Source of the DNA: Gordonia rhizosphera NBRC 16068
Lineage (GTDB): Bacteria > Actinomycetota > Actinomycetes > Mycobacteriales > Mycobacteriaceae
Direction of reading: 5' to 3'
NCBI RefSeq assembly: GCF_000298195.1
Contig: NZ_BAHC01000233.1
Location: forward strand, 1 to 63,710
Length of the DNA stretch: 63,710 bases
Shown: piece after piece, positions 54,313-62,661 of the stretch
Position numbering within the stretch: position 1 is the first letter of the stretch
How the letters are laid out: every line of letters begins with the position of its first letter
Translations under genes and position numbers: made by a program
Notes under the pieces: model-generated
The model's database searches: none
What the model saw: the letters and a program-made list of their open reading frames with translations, nothing else
Told to the model about the DNA's origin: nothing

Positions 54313-54398
54313 GGAGGATTCGCCTAGTGGCCTATGGCGCTCGCCTGGAACGCGGGTTGGGTTAACAGCCCTCGGGGGTTCGAATCCCCCATCCTCCG
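54313..54398 (+). tRNA. tRNA-Ser (anticodon GGA)
   Basis: GGAGGAT (54313-54319) pairs with ATCCTCC (54391-54397). The anticodon loop CTGGAAC gives GGA, the T-loop is GGTTCGAATCC, and a long variable arm is present, as in serine tRNAs. The discriminator base is G. Confidence 0.95.
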
Positions 54399-54512
54399 CA
54401 GAAGAGATCCGCAGCTGTTCTTACCGTTCACCGGCGAGAACGCTGCGGATTTCTCGTTTGCTGGCACGATTGAGACGGATCAGTCAGTCGTCACCCTTAC
54501 CCCGGGAGAGCC

Positions 54513-55004
54513 ATGACCACACAGTCCCACCCCTCTGCCACCTCCTCCTCGGCAACCACCCCTGACGGCGAACCCGCCGGCGGCATCAACCGCCGACGTG
54601 TGCTCGGCGGCGCGGCGGTCGCCGTCGCCGGGGCCGCAGCGCTCGCGGCCTGCGGTTCGGACGACAACTCGTCGTCGTCAGAAGGCACCACGGACGCGTC
54701 GATGACCAACACGGCCTCCGGTGCGCTCACCGACACGGCGTCGGTGCCGGTCGGCGGTGGCGTCATCATCGAGGCCGAGAAGGTCGTCGTCACCCAGCCG
54801 ACCGCCGGGAACTTCAAGGCGTTCTCCGCGATCTGCACCCACAAGGGATGCACGGTCAGCGACGTCACGGACGGGGAGATCATCTGCCCGTGCCACGGCA
54901 GCAAGTTCTCGGTGACCGACGGGTCCGTCATCAACGGACCGGCGACCAAGCCGCTGCCCGAGGAGCAGATCATGGTTCACGACGGTCAGGTCATGCCGGC
55001 CTGA
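54513..55004 (+). CDS. Rieske [2Fe-2S] protein with Tat signal and lipobox
   Basis: A 163-residue exported protein. The N-terminus has the twin-arginine motif INRRRVLGGAAVAVAGAAAL followed by LAACGS, which could be a lipoprotein cleavage site. The C-terminal Rieske fold carries CTHKGC (about 109-114) and CPCHGSKFSV (about 127-136), the Cys/His ligands of the cluster. It is a small soluble Rieske electron carrier, anchored by lipid in the envelope, not the large QcrA subunit. It heads an envelope cluster with the two-component system PrrAB. Confidence 0.88.
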   Translation: MTTQSHPSATSSSATTPDGEPAGGINRRRVLGGAAVAVAGAAALAACGSDDNSSSSEGTTDASMTNTASGALTDTASVPVGGGVIIEAEKVVVTQPTAGNFKAFSAICTHKGCTVSDVTDGEIICPCHGSKFSVTDGSVINGPATKPLPEEQIMVHDGQVMPA

Positions 55005-55011
55005 CCCGCAG

Positions 55012-55028
55012 CTCTCACGAAAACCTCA
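55012..55028. promoter_or_regulatory. CTCTCA-type direct repeat, candidate response-regulator site 1
   Basis: CTCTCA (55012-55017) and ACCTCA (55023-55028) are 11 bp apart, immediately after the Rieske gene. A near-copy lies at 58577-58593. Confidence 0.4.
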
Positions 55029-55065
55029 CCGACGCACGGTATCCGCAGGTCGGAATTGCCGAGCG

Positions 55066-55081
55066 TGAGAGGTCCGTGAGG
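55066..55081. promoter_or_regulatory. CTCTCA-type direct repeat on the minus strand, candidate site 2
   Basis: TGAGAG (55066-55071) and TGAGG (55077-55081) are 11 bp apart. The reverse complement reads CCTCA-N6-CTCTCA, upstream of the secreted repeat protein. Confidence 0.35.
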
Positions 55082-55178
55082 CCATCGCCAGAACCGTTGT
55101 CTCCCGCCGCTTACCAGCGGACCGTTGGTGTCACCAGCGCGAATCGCGTTGGGACACCAACGAAAAGGAGATCTCGAC

Positions 55179-55445
55179 ATGGCTCGCTTCCGTTCCACCA
55201 ACCTGCGCCGCACCCTCGCGGGGGTGGCCGCCGCCGGAGTGATGGCAACGCTCCCGTTGATGGCCGGTGCGGGTACCGCGTCCGCGGTCGATCCCGGCCC
55301 CGGCATCGGCAAACCCGGCCCCGGCATCATCGACTGGGGTTGCCCCGGACCCCCGCACCGCAAGCTCCACCACGACCCTGGGCCCGGAATCGGCAAGCCG
55401 GGACCGGGCATCCACGACTGGGGTTGCCCGGGACCGTTGCACTGA
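55179..55445 (+). CDS. tiny secreted protein with a duplicated GPG/W/C repeat, 88 residues
   Basis: A signal peptide (RRTLAGVAAAGVMATLPLMA, cleavage near GTASA) is followed by two near-identical units: DPGPGIGKPGPGI then I or H, DWGCPGP, and P or L, H. Each unit has one Trp and one Cys, and a KLHHD link lies between them. No known family. AAAAGGAG precedes the ATG at 55179. It could be a surface or cell-wall linked peptide, possibly dimerised by the cysteines. It lies in the envelope cluster next to CTCTCA-type repeats. Confidence 0.7.
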   Translation: MARFRSTNLRRTLAGVAAAGVMATLPLMAGAGTASAVDPGPGIGKPGPGIIDWGCPGPPHRKLHHDPGPGIGKPGPGIHDWGCPGPLH

Positions 55446-55499
55446 GCGGCTGCTGCGCTCGGCTGCCCCAGCGCACCGACGCTCAGGGGCCGCCGGGTG

Positions 55500-56306
55500 T
55501 CAGCATCGTTCGGTGCGTTGACAGAAGCGCGTCAGAATCGGGCGTTCACGCTCCGGCAGCGGTCGACGCGCCGTGGCCTGGGCGTTGTTCGTCCGAGGAT
55601 CGTCGGCCTGCGGTGTCGGCGGGGTTGGCTGGACGGAGGCCGACGAGGCGCCCGCGGTCGATGCGGCTGCCCGGGCCGCGGCGGCATCGAGGTCGGCTTG
55701 ACGTCGGACGCAGGGACCGATCGCGCCGCGCCCGGCCGACCACGCCTCGGTCTCGGCGTTCACCAGCCGCGGGTAGAGCGTCCGGTCCGGTTGACTCATC
55801 GCATTGGCCGCCCGGGCAGCCTGTGCAGCGACGTCGGCCCCCGCCGCACGGTCGACTTCGGGCTCGGCACGGGCGTCGCCGGCGCGCACGATCTGCTCGT
55901 TGTAGCTCGGTCCGCTCGGATCGGTGCTGCCCGCATCTCGGCCGAACACATATCCGACGATGACATCGACCGGTTCGCCGGAGGTCTCGACCCGCGCCAC
56001 CACGACCAGCGCGCCGACATGCGTCACCCGGTGCAGCGCCTCGGCCAAGGCCGAGTCACCGTCGTCGTCGTCGCAAGCGGCGGCACCGATCCCGGCGAAC
56101 CGCACCGACACCGGGCGCGCCAGCCCCGCGTCGACGGCGACGTCGGCGGTCCCGACGGCCGAGACCTCCCCCACCAGCGCCGGCCCGGCGGGCACCACCA
56201 ACGATGTCTCCGGCGCGGTGTACTGCTCGTCGGACCCGCAGCCCGCGACGAAGACACCGAGCACAGCGACGACCGCCACCACCCCCAGTCGTGAGTGCCC
56301 CCTCAT
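55500..56306 (-). CDS. lipoprotein with an SNase-like (degenerate nuclease) pattern
   Basis: A 268-residue lipoprotein with lipobox VFVAGC (about 18-23) after VVAVVAVLG. The middle has RPVSVRFAGIGAAACDDDDG, VVVARVETSGEPVDVIVGYV, then YNEQIVRAGDARAE. The order resembles staphylococcal nuclease (RLxGID..., then a strand with ...Y...LVRAGYA), but the catalytic Asp/Arg/Glu residues are not evident, so the fold may be used for something else. The C-terminal third is Ala/Pro-rich and ends CQRTERC. The gene is divergent from prrA. Confidence 0.7.
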   Translation of the reverse strand: MRGHSRLGVVAVVAVLGVFVAGCGSDEQYTAPETSLVVPAGPALVGEVSAVGTADVAVDAGLARPVSVRFAGIGAAACDDDDGDSALAEALHRVTHVGALVVVARVETSGEPVDVIVGYVFGRDAGSTDPSGPSYNEQIVRAGDARAEPEVDRAAGADVAAQAARAANAMSQPDRTLYPRLVNAETEAWSAGRGAIGPCVRRQADLDAAAARAAASTAGASSASVQPTPPTPQADDPRTNNAQATARRPLPERERPILTRFCQRTERC

Positions 56307-56368
56307 GGATTCACACGGTAGCGATGCGGAGTCCGTGCCGACCAGGCGAACCCTCACCGCGCCCCGGA

Positions 56369-56385
56369 CTCTCACCGATCTCTCA
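56369..56385. promoter_or_regulatory. CTCTCA-N5-CTCTCA, candidate PrrA operator
   Basis: Perfect direct repeat, CTCTCA at 56369-56374 and 56380-56385, 11 bp apart, in the divergent gap between the lipoprotein and prrA. Spacing fits an OmpR-type dimer on one face of DNA. Confidence 0.5.
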
Positions 56386-56476
56386 TGACATGACCCGATC
56401 AGCCGACGTAGCGTGGAACGCCACACGGCCCGACACAGCGGCCACCCCGCACCGCGTCCCGCACACCGGAGGTCCG

Positions 56477-57229
56477 ATGTTCGCCGAGACCGACGCACAC
56501 CACGACACCCCACCGCCCCGGCCCGAACCGCGTGCCCGCGTCCTGATCGTCGACGACGACGAAGCGGTGCGGATCTCGCTCGAGCGTGGCCTGCGCCTGT
56601 TCGGATTCGACGTCGAGGTCGCCACCGGTGGTGTCCACGCACTCGAGGTCTTCGACGACGATCGGATCGAGGCGGTCGTGCTGGACATGACGATGCCGGA
56701 TCGATCCGGGATGAGCGTCATCAGCGAGCTGCGTGATCGCGGCAGCACCGTCCCGATCTGCGTCCTCAGTGCGCGCAGTTCTCCCGAGTCCCGGATCGCC
56801 GGCCTCGAGGCCGGCGCCGACGACTATCTGGTCAAACCGTTCGTTCTCGCCGAGCTCACCGCGCGACTGGGCGCGCTGCTGCGCCGGCGACGCGGCGAAC
56901 CGCTCGGACAACGCCTTCGCCCGCGCGACATCGTCGTCGACACGCTGCGCATCGATCTGCCGGCACGCCGCGCGTTTCGCGGCGACACCGAAATCACGCT
57001 CACCCGACGCGAGTTCGACTTGCTGGCCACCTTCGCCGAGAACCCGGATCGGGTGCTCAGCCGCGCCGAACTGCTGGAAACGGTGTGGGGATACAACTTC
57101 GCCACCGACACGAATGTCGCCGATGTCTTCGTCGGCTATCTCCGTCGCAAGACCGAGATCGGCGATGCTCCGCGCGTCATCCACACGGTCCGCGGTATCG
57201 GGTACATCCTGCGGGCACCGACGCCGTGA
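56477..57229 (+). CDS. prrA: two-component response regulator PrrA
   Basis: A 250-residue OmpR-family regulator: VLIVDDDEAVRISLERGLRL, phosphoacceptor D70 in AVVLDMTMPD, LSARSSPESRIAGLEAGADD, YLVKPFVLAEL with the conserved Lys, and a C-terminal winged helix (EITLTRREFDLLATFAENPD, GYLRRKTEIGDAPRVIHTVR). The pattern matches mycobacterial PrrA. ATG with GGAGG upstream. The prrB start overlaps its stop as GTGA. Confidence 0.88.
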   Translation: MFAETDAHHDTPPPRPEPRARVLIVDDDEAVRISLERGLRLFGFDVEVATGGVHALEVFDDDRIEAVVLDMTMPDRSGMSVISELRDRGSTVPICVLSARSSPESRIAGLEAGADDYLVKPFVLAELTARLGALLRRRRGEPLGQRLRPRDIVVDTLRIDLPARRAFRGDTEITLTRREFDLLATFAENPDRVLSRAELLETVWGYNFATDTNVADVFVGYLRRKTEIGDAPRVIHTVRGIGYILRAPTP

Positions 57230-58560
57230 GCGATTCGGGAGTCACCCGACGACGACGCCCGGTCTCGTTACGTACCCGTGTGGCCCTCGCGACCGCGATC
57301 GGCGCGTTGATCATCGTCGGCACCCTCGGTGCGTTCCTGTCGTTGGCCATCGAACGCAACAACCTCAACCAACTCGATCGGCAGTTGCTGACCGCATCGC
57401 GGTTGGTCAGCCTCAACCTCGACGTGATCGAGGACAATCTGGGCCGATTCGGGGACGTGGGGGCCTTCGGAGCCACCATCCGCCGCGACGGCACGCTCGT
57501 CGCGAGCACCCCGACGGAGGTTCCCGAGGAACCCGTCGGATACCGCACGATCACCCTCGACGAGGGTGAGTACCGCATGCTTGTCGCGTCGGCCGGGCCC
57601 CCGGACGGCGCGGACAGTGTCACGATCTCGGTGGCCGCACCGACATCGACGACCCGAACGGTGACCCGGACCCAGCAGCGACGCGTCTGGCTGACCGGGC
57701 TGGTCGCCATCGCGGCCGCGAGCGTGCTCGGCTGGCTGTTCGGCGGACGCGCGGTGCGGCCGCTGGCCCGGTTGACCGGGCAGGTCGGAGCCACGCCGCC
57801 GGAGATCGACGATTCGCCGACCGGCGCACGGGAATCGGATGAGCTCAAGCATGCGATCCGGGGAATGCTCGACCGGATCAGCGAGGCGCAGCGCGAGACG
57901 ACCGCCGCGTTGGAGACCGCCCGCGGGTTCGCCGCATCGGCGGCGCATGAGCTGCGCACTCCCCTGACGGTGATGCGCACCGACCTCGAGGTCCTGGGCT
58001 CCGGTCGTCTGGGCACGGACGAACGTGGCGAGGTGCTGCAGGATCTGCTGCGTTCCCAGGTCCGCGTCGAGAACACCCTGCAGGCTCTGGAGAACCTGGC
58101 GGCCGGTGACCTGCACCGCGGCCCGGGGGAACCGCTCGATGTCCTCGACGTCGCCGACGAGGCGGCCGCCGACGCCGCGCGCCGCCACCCCGAGGTCTCC
58201 GTCGAGGTGGTCGGCGACCAACAAGTCCCCATGGTCGGCTGGGCGTCGGGTATCCGTCTGGCCCTCGACAACGCGATCGCGAATGCCGCCAAACACGGCC
58301 AGGCGCACCGGATCACGATCGCGGCGCGCCGAAGCGCCGACACGGTGACGGTCACCGTCGACGACGACGGGGTCGGCGTCGACCCGGCCGAGCGTGTTCA
58401 AGTGTTCGAGCGTTTCGCGCGCGGCTCGTCGGCCCACCGCCCGGGTTCGGGGCTGGGTCTCGCACTGGTGGCGCAGACCGCCGAACTGCACGGCGGACGA
58501 GCCTACTTCACCGACAGTCCGCTGGGCGGCGCACGATTGGTGATCGAGTTCGGCGCCTGA
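57226..58560 (+). CDS. prrB: sensor histidine kinase PrrB
   Basis: A 444-residue sensor: TM1 (RTRVALATAIGALIIVGTLG), an extracytoplasmic region of about 120 residues, TM2 (about 155-175), HAMP-like linker, the H-box AASAAHELRTPLTVMRTDLE with the phosphorylated His, and the ATPase domain (DNAIANAAKHG, DDDGVGVDP, GSGLGLALV). The first TM and H-box stretches match PrrB. GTG start inside the prrA stop (GTGA). Confidence 0.88.
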   Translation: MSDSGVTRRRRPVSLRTRVALATAIGALIIVGTLGAFLSLAIERNNLNQLDRQLLTASRLVSLNLDVIEDNLGRFGDVGAFGATIRRDGTLVASTPTEVPEEPVGYRTITLDEGEYRMLVASAGPPDGADSVTISVAAPTSTTRTVTRTQQRRVWLTGLVAIAAASVLGWLFGGRAVRPLARLTGQVGATPPEIDDSPTGARESDELKHAIRGMLDRISEAQRETTAALETARGFAASAAHELRTPLTVMRTDLEVLGSGRLGTDERGEVLQDLLRSQVRVENTLQALENLAAGDLHRGPGEPLDVLDVADEAAADAARRHPEVSVEVVGDQQVPMVGWASGIRLALDNAIANAAKHGQAHRITIAARRSADTVTVTVDDDGVGVDPAERVQVFERFARGSSAHRPGSGLGLALVAQTAELHGGRAYFTDSPLGGARLVIEFGA

Positions 58561-58576
58561 ACCTCCTCGTCACGGA

Positions 58577-58593
58577 CTCTCATCAAAACCACA
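58577..58593. promoter_or_regulatory. CTCTCA-type site upstream of the sulfatase gene
   Basis: CTCTCATCAAAACCACAC at 58577 resembles CTCTCACGAAAACCTCAC at 55012, again upstream of a gene for an exported protein. Confidence 0.4.
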
Positions 58594-58655
58594 CTGTGCC
58601 CCGCATCTCGGTGCCGATAGCCTCATACAAAGAACACACCGACCCGGGGAGAGCC

Positions 58656-60191
58656 GTGACCGGAGAACCGCACGTTGCCGTCCGTCCCCGTCGAGCGACC
58701 ATTGTCGCACTGATCGTCGCCGTTTTCCTCTCCGTCGCAGCGGTTCTCACCTCCGGTGTGGCGCGCGCCGAACCGCCGCGCCCCAACATCGTGGTGATCC
58801 TCGCCGACGATCTCGACTCTCGAACCACGGATGTCTGGCAAGCGATGCCGCGTACCGCCCGACTGCTCCGCGGTCGCGGTATGGAGTTCACGAACAGCTT
58901 CGCGCCGATGCCGATCTGCTGCGCGGCGCGGTCGTCGTTGTTGACCGGCAAGTATGGGCACAACACCGGTGTGCTGACCAACGCCGGCCCCGTCGGTGGA
59001 TTCGATTCCTTCGTGCGCAACGGCAACGAACGCTCGACGATCGCGACCTATCTGCAGGGTGCCGGATATCGGACCGGGATGGCCGGCAAATACCTGAACG
59101 GACTCGAGAACTCGCCCGCGCACATCCCGCCCGGTTGGGACGACTGGAACGCCGGTGTGACGCTCAGCCTGTACACCGGCTACGGCTACACGCTGAACGA
59201 GAACGGCCGGATGGTCCCGTACGGCATCCGGCCCGACGACTACGAGACCGACGTGGTCGCCCGGAAGTCCGTCGACTTCATCCGCGCCTCGGCGCACAGC
59301 GGGAAGCCGTTCTTCTGGTACGCGGCGTCCACGGCCCCACATTTCCCGCTGCCCGCCGCGCCGCGTCATCTCGCGAGCAGCCCGTGGACGCCCGCGCATC
59401 ACCTGCCGAACTTCCAGGAGGCCGACGTCTCGGACAAGCCGTCATGGCTGATCGACACCGCGGGTGTGCGCGCCGCGACCATCGCGGCCACCAACGATCT
59501 CGACAACACCAACCGCCTCGGGTCCTTGAAGGCGCTCGACGAGATGGTCGAAGCAATCGTCGGCGAATTGAGCCGCACCGGACAGCTCGACAACACGTAC
59601 CTGGTCTTCACCTCCGACAACGGGTATTCGCTGGGCGCCCACCGATTGACCCAGAAGATGGTTCCCTACGAGGAGTCGATCCGGATTCCGCTGGTGATCA
59701 CAGGGCCCGGGGTGCGGCCGGCCCGGACGTCGTCGATGGCCACCACGATCGACCTGATGCCGACGATCCTGACCTGGGCGGGTATCCCCATCCCGAACGC
59801 GGTCGACGGACAGTCGCTCACCCCGGTCCTCGCCGGCGGCGGCCCGGTGCGGCGCGACTTCCTCGCCGAGTACGGCGGCGCGGGCGCCCTCGGACTTGAC
59901 GGGATCTTCCAGGAGCCGATACCTGGACGCAGAACGGCGGGGATCTACGCCGTGGACGTGCCCTCCTATGTCGCGGTCCGCAGCGACCGCTACCTCTACG
60001 TCCGCTGGTACGAGCGGGAGCGCCCTCTCGCCGAGCGGGAGTACGAGCTGTACGACCTGCGCTCCGATCCGTGGCAGCTGACCAATCTGATCAAGACCCC
60101 AGCCGGTCGCGAGCGGTACGCCGTCGTCGTCGCGCAACTCGACCACAGGCTCGCGCAGCTGGATGGATGTTCGGGCGATGGGTGCCGGTGA
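58656..60191 (+). CDS. exported sulfatase
   Basis: A 511-residue alkaline-phosphatase-superfamily enzyme with an N-terminal signal or anchor (about 13-37). Asp ligands are in NIVVILADDLDSRTT. The sulfatase signature CCAARSSLLTGKY (about 88-100) has a Cys for conversion to formylglycine. Also FTSDNGYSLGAHRLTQKM, the second Asp/His motif. It would cleave sulfate esters outside the membrane. Start GTG behind GGGGAG. Situated behind prrB with the CTCTCA-type site in between. Confidence 0.9.
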   Translation: MTGEPHVAVRPRRATIVALIVAVFLSVAAVLTSGVARAEPPRPNIVVILADDLDSRTTDVWQAMPRTARLLRGRGMEFTNSFAPMPICCAARSSLLTGKYGHNTGVLTNAGPVGGFDSFVRNGNERSTIATYLQGAGYRTGMAGKYLNGLENSPAHIPPGWDDWNAGVTLSLYTGYGYTLNENGRMVPYGIRPDDYETDVVARKSVDFIRASAHSGKPFFWYAASTAPHFPLPAAPRHLASSPWTPAHHLPNFQEADVSDKPSWLIDTAGVRAATIAATNDLDNTNRLGSLKALDEMVEAIVGELSRTGQLDNTYLVFTSDNGYSLGAHRLTQKMVPYEESIRIPLVITGPGVRPARTSSMATTIDLMPTILTWAGIPIPNAVDGQSLTPVLAGGGPVRRDFLAEYGGAGALGLDGIFQEPIPGRRTAGIYAVDVPSYVAVRSDRYLYVRWYERERPLAEREYELYDLRSDPWQLTNLIKTPAGRERYAVVVAQLDHRLAQLDGCSGDGCR

Positions 60192-60254
60192 GCGGCCCGA
60201 TGCTCGGCGGGACCTTCCTGGCCCGACGCCGACCGAAGGTGCGAGAGTGATGGG

Positions 60255-61646
60255 GTGCTGTTCCCGACGCTGACACCGAACGCGCCCGATCTGCCCGACG
60301 CCGTCGTCTTCGGCGACGACCACCTGTCGCGGGAGGATCTCGTCGGCGCCGCCACCGCAGTCGCCGAGCGGATCGCCGGGGCCAAGACCCTCGCCGTGCT
60401 CGCCAACCCCACCGTCGACACGGCGCTCGCCGTCGTCGGCTGCCTCATCGCCGGCGTCACGGCGGTACCGGTGCCGCCCGACTCCGGGGCCCGCGAACTC
60501 GAACACATCCTCACCGATTCGGGCGCCCAGGCGTGGTTGGGTGCGTGTCCCGATGCCGCCACACTTCCGGTGATCCCGGTGCGGCGCTATGCCCGGTCGT
60601 GGCATCGGCATCCGGAACCTGCAGGGTCGTCGACCGCGTTGGTGCTCTACACGTCGGGCACCACCGGCCTGCCCAAAGGTGTGCCGGTCACACGGGATGC
60701 CATCGCCGCGGGACTCGATGCGCTCGCCGACGCCTGGCAATGGACCGCCGACGACACGCTCGCGCACGGACTCCCGCTGTTCCACGTCCACGGCCTGATC
60801 CTCGGCATGCTCGGGCCGCTACGCCGCGGTGGGCGACTGATCCACACGCTGCGGCCGACACCGGAAAACTACGCGAACGCGATGGACCTGGGCGCGACGA
60901 TGTTCTTCGGGGTCCCGACGGTGTGGCACCGAGTCGCGGCGGATCAGGCTGCGGCGCGGACATTGTCGCCGGCCCGGCTGCTGGTGTCCGGCAGCGCGCC
61001 GCTGCCGGTCCCGGTGTTCTCCCAGATCCGCGACCTCACCGGCCACGAGATCGTCGAGCGGTATGGCATGACGGAGACGATGATCACCGTGAGCACCCGT
61101 GCCGACGGTGAGCGCCGACCGGGTTGGGTCGGTTTGCCACTGCGCGGTGTCGAAACCCGGCTTCGCGATGGAGATTCCGACCTCCCGCATGACGGCGAGA
61201 GCGTCGGCGACCTGCACGTCCGTGGTCCGATGATGGCCGCAGGTTATCTGAACCAGCCAGAGAAGACCGCCGAATCATGGCTTCCCGATGGGTTTTTCGC
61301 CACCGGGGATGTGGCGGTCATCGGCCCCGACGGCATGCACCGCATCGTCGGGCGCCGCGCCACCGACTTGATCAAGTCGGGCGGTTTCCGCATCGGTGCC
61401 GGTGAGATCGAGACCGTGCTACTGGGTCACCCGGCCGTCGACGAGGTCGCCGTGATCGGGGTCCCCGACGACGACCTCGGGCAGCGGATCGTCGCCTACG
61501 TTGTGGGCCAACCTGTTCCGGACGCCGAACTGATCGACCTGGTCACCACCGAACTCTCGCATCACAAGCGGCCTCGCGAGATCCGCTACGTGGACGCGCT
61601 GCCCCGCAACGCTATGGGGAAGGTGCAGAAGAAGTTGTTGGACTGA
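60255..61646 (+). CDS. fadD36: acyl-CoA synthetase FadD36
   Basis: A 463-residue ANL ligase, shorter than usual. Signatures: ALVLYTSGTTGLPKGVPVTR, ERYGMTETMITVSTRADGE, FFATGDVAVIGPDGMHRIVG, and the C-terminal catalytic Lys region LPRNAMGKVQKKLLD. The N-terminus (DAVVFGDDHLSREDLVGAAT and GAQAWLG) is like mycobacterial FadD36. It is convergent with the HMG-CoA lyase gene. The GTG start begins MLFPTLTPNAPDL. Confidence 0.88.
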   Translation: MLFPTLTPNAPDLPDAVVFGDDHLSREDLVGAATAVAERIAGAKTLAVLANPTVDTALAVVGCLIAGVTAVPVPPDSGARELEHILTDSGAQAWLGACPDAATLPVIPVRRYARSWHRHPEPAGSSTALVLYTSGTTGLPKGVPVTRDAIAAGLDALADAWQWTADDTLAHGLPLFHVHGLILGMLGPLRRGGRLIHTLRPTPENYANAMDLGATMFFGVPTVWHRVAADQAAARTLSPARLLVSGSAPLPVPVFSQIRDLTGHEIVERYGMTETMITVSTRADGERRPGWVGLPLRGVETRLRDGDSDLPHDGESVGDLHVRGPMMAAGYLNQPEKTAESWLPDGFFATGDVAVIGPDGMHRIVGRRATDLIKSGGFRIGAGEIETVLLGHPAVDEVAVIGVPDDDLGQRIVAYVVGQPVPDAELIDLVTTELSHHKRPREIRYVDALPRNAMGKVQKKLLD

Positions 61647-61705
61647 CCGGCTCGATCCCTTCGGACCCCGCCGCCCGGCACCAGTGAGGCTTTCAGGGCG
61701 CGCGC

Positions 61706-62638
61706 TCAGCCGGCCGTCACCGGACTCGGGAAACCCCCGGCATGCAGTACCGACGACGGGAGCTTGCGTCCGAACACGTCCTCGAGCCACTGGCCCGCCT
61801 CCTGCAACGACGACGGGTCCAGCCCGTGCGCAATGCCGCTGCGGTCGAGCGCGTAGACGAGGTCCTCGGTGGCGATGTTTCCGGTCGCATTCGGCGCGAA
61901 CGGGCACCCACCGATACCGCCGAGGCTCGCATCGAGCACCGTCACCCCCGACTCGACCGCGGCCAGCGCGTTCCCGATCCCACAGCTACGGGTGTCGTGG
62001 AAGTGCGCTCGTAGCGGCATGCCCGACGGCACCAGCTCAGCCGCGACGGCGAAGCGATCTCGGACATCACGCGGCACCGCCACACCGATGGTGTCCGCGA
62101 GGGACAGTTCGGTGGGCGGCTCCTCGAGCACCCGTTCGAGGATCGACCGCAGACGATCCACCGGCACCTCGCCCTCGAACGGACACCCGAACGCGACCGC
62201 GATGGTCAGGTTGGCGGTGACTCCCGCGTCGCGTGCCGAGCGGGCGATCCGTCGCCAGATCTGCACGCCACCGTCGACGTCGGTGCCCTGGTTGCGTCCG
62301 CTGAACGTGTCGGTGCAGTGCACTACCGCGTTGATCTCGCCCACTCCCGCGGCGATGGCACGGTCGAGTCCGCGTTCGTTGAGCACCAGCGCCGAATAGG
62401 TGATCCCGTCGTCGGTGGGCAGCAGCCCGACGAGATCCTCCGCGTCGGCCATGGCGGGTACCTTCTTGGGGTGCACGAAGCTCGTCACCTCGACGTTGCG
62501 TGCACCGAAACGAACTGCGCGCTGCACCAATTCGAGTTTCTGGCCGGTGGACAGCTCGACCTTCTCGTTCTGCAGACCGTCACGCGGAGCCACCTCGACG
62601 ATGGTGACGTACGGCTGGGTCGGGTCGGTCGTGCTCAT
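61706..62638 (-). CDS. mvaB: hydroxymethylglutaryl-CoA lyase
   Basis: A 310-residue HMGL-like TIM-barrel enzyme splitting HMG-CoA into acetoacetate and acetyl-CoA in leucine degradation. Visible: EVAPRDGLQNEKVELS with metal-binding Asp, VTSFVHPKKVPAMADAE, LRAHFHDTRSCGIGNALAAV (metal His), and GGIGGCPFAPNATGNIATED with the catalytic Cys. It follows the acyl-CoA dehydrogenase gene by 23 bases on the same strand, so the two are likely one operon for branched-chain acid catabolism. Confidence 0.93.
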   Translation of the reverse strand: MSTTDPTQPYVTIVEVAPRDGLQNEKVELSTGQKLELVQRAVRFGARNVEVTSFVHPKKVPAMADAEDLVGLLPTDDGITYSALVLNERGLDRAIAAGVGEINAVVHCTDTFSGRNQGTDVDGGVQIWRRIARSARDAGVTANLTIAVAFGCPFEGEVPVDRLRSILERVLEEPPTELSLADTIGVAVPRDVRDRFAVAAELVPSGMPLRAHFHDTRSCGIGNALAAVESGVTVLDASLGGIGGCPFAPNATGNIATEDLVYALDRSGIAHGLDPSSLQEAGQWLEDVFGRKLPSSVLHAGGFPSPVTAG

Positions 62639-62661
62639 GAGGTCACCCTATCGAACAACGC

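Noticed and set aside
54313..54398. Attachment site for an integrated element at tRNA-Ser
   Set aside because: No repeat of the tRNA 3' end, integrase or phage gene was seen in the following 9 kb.
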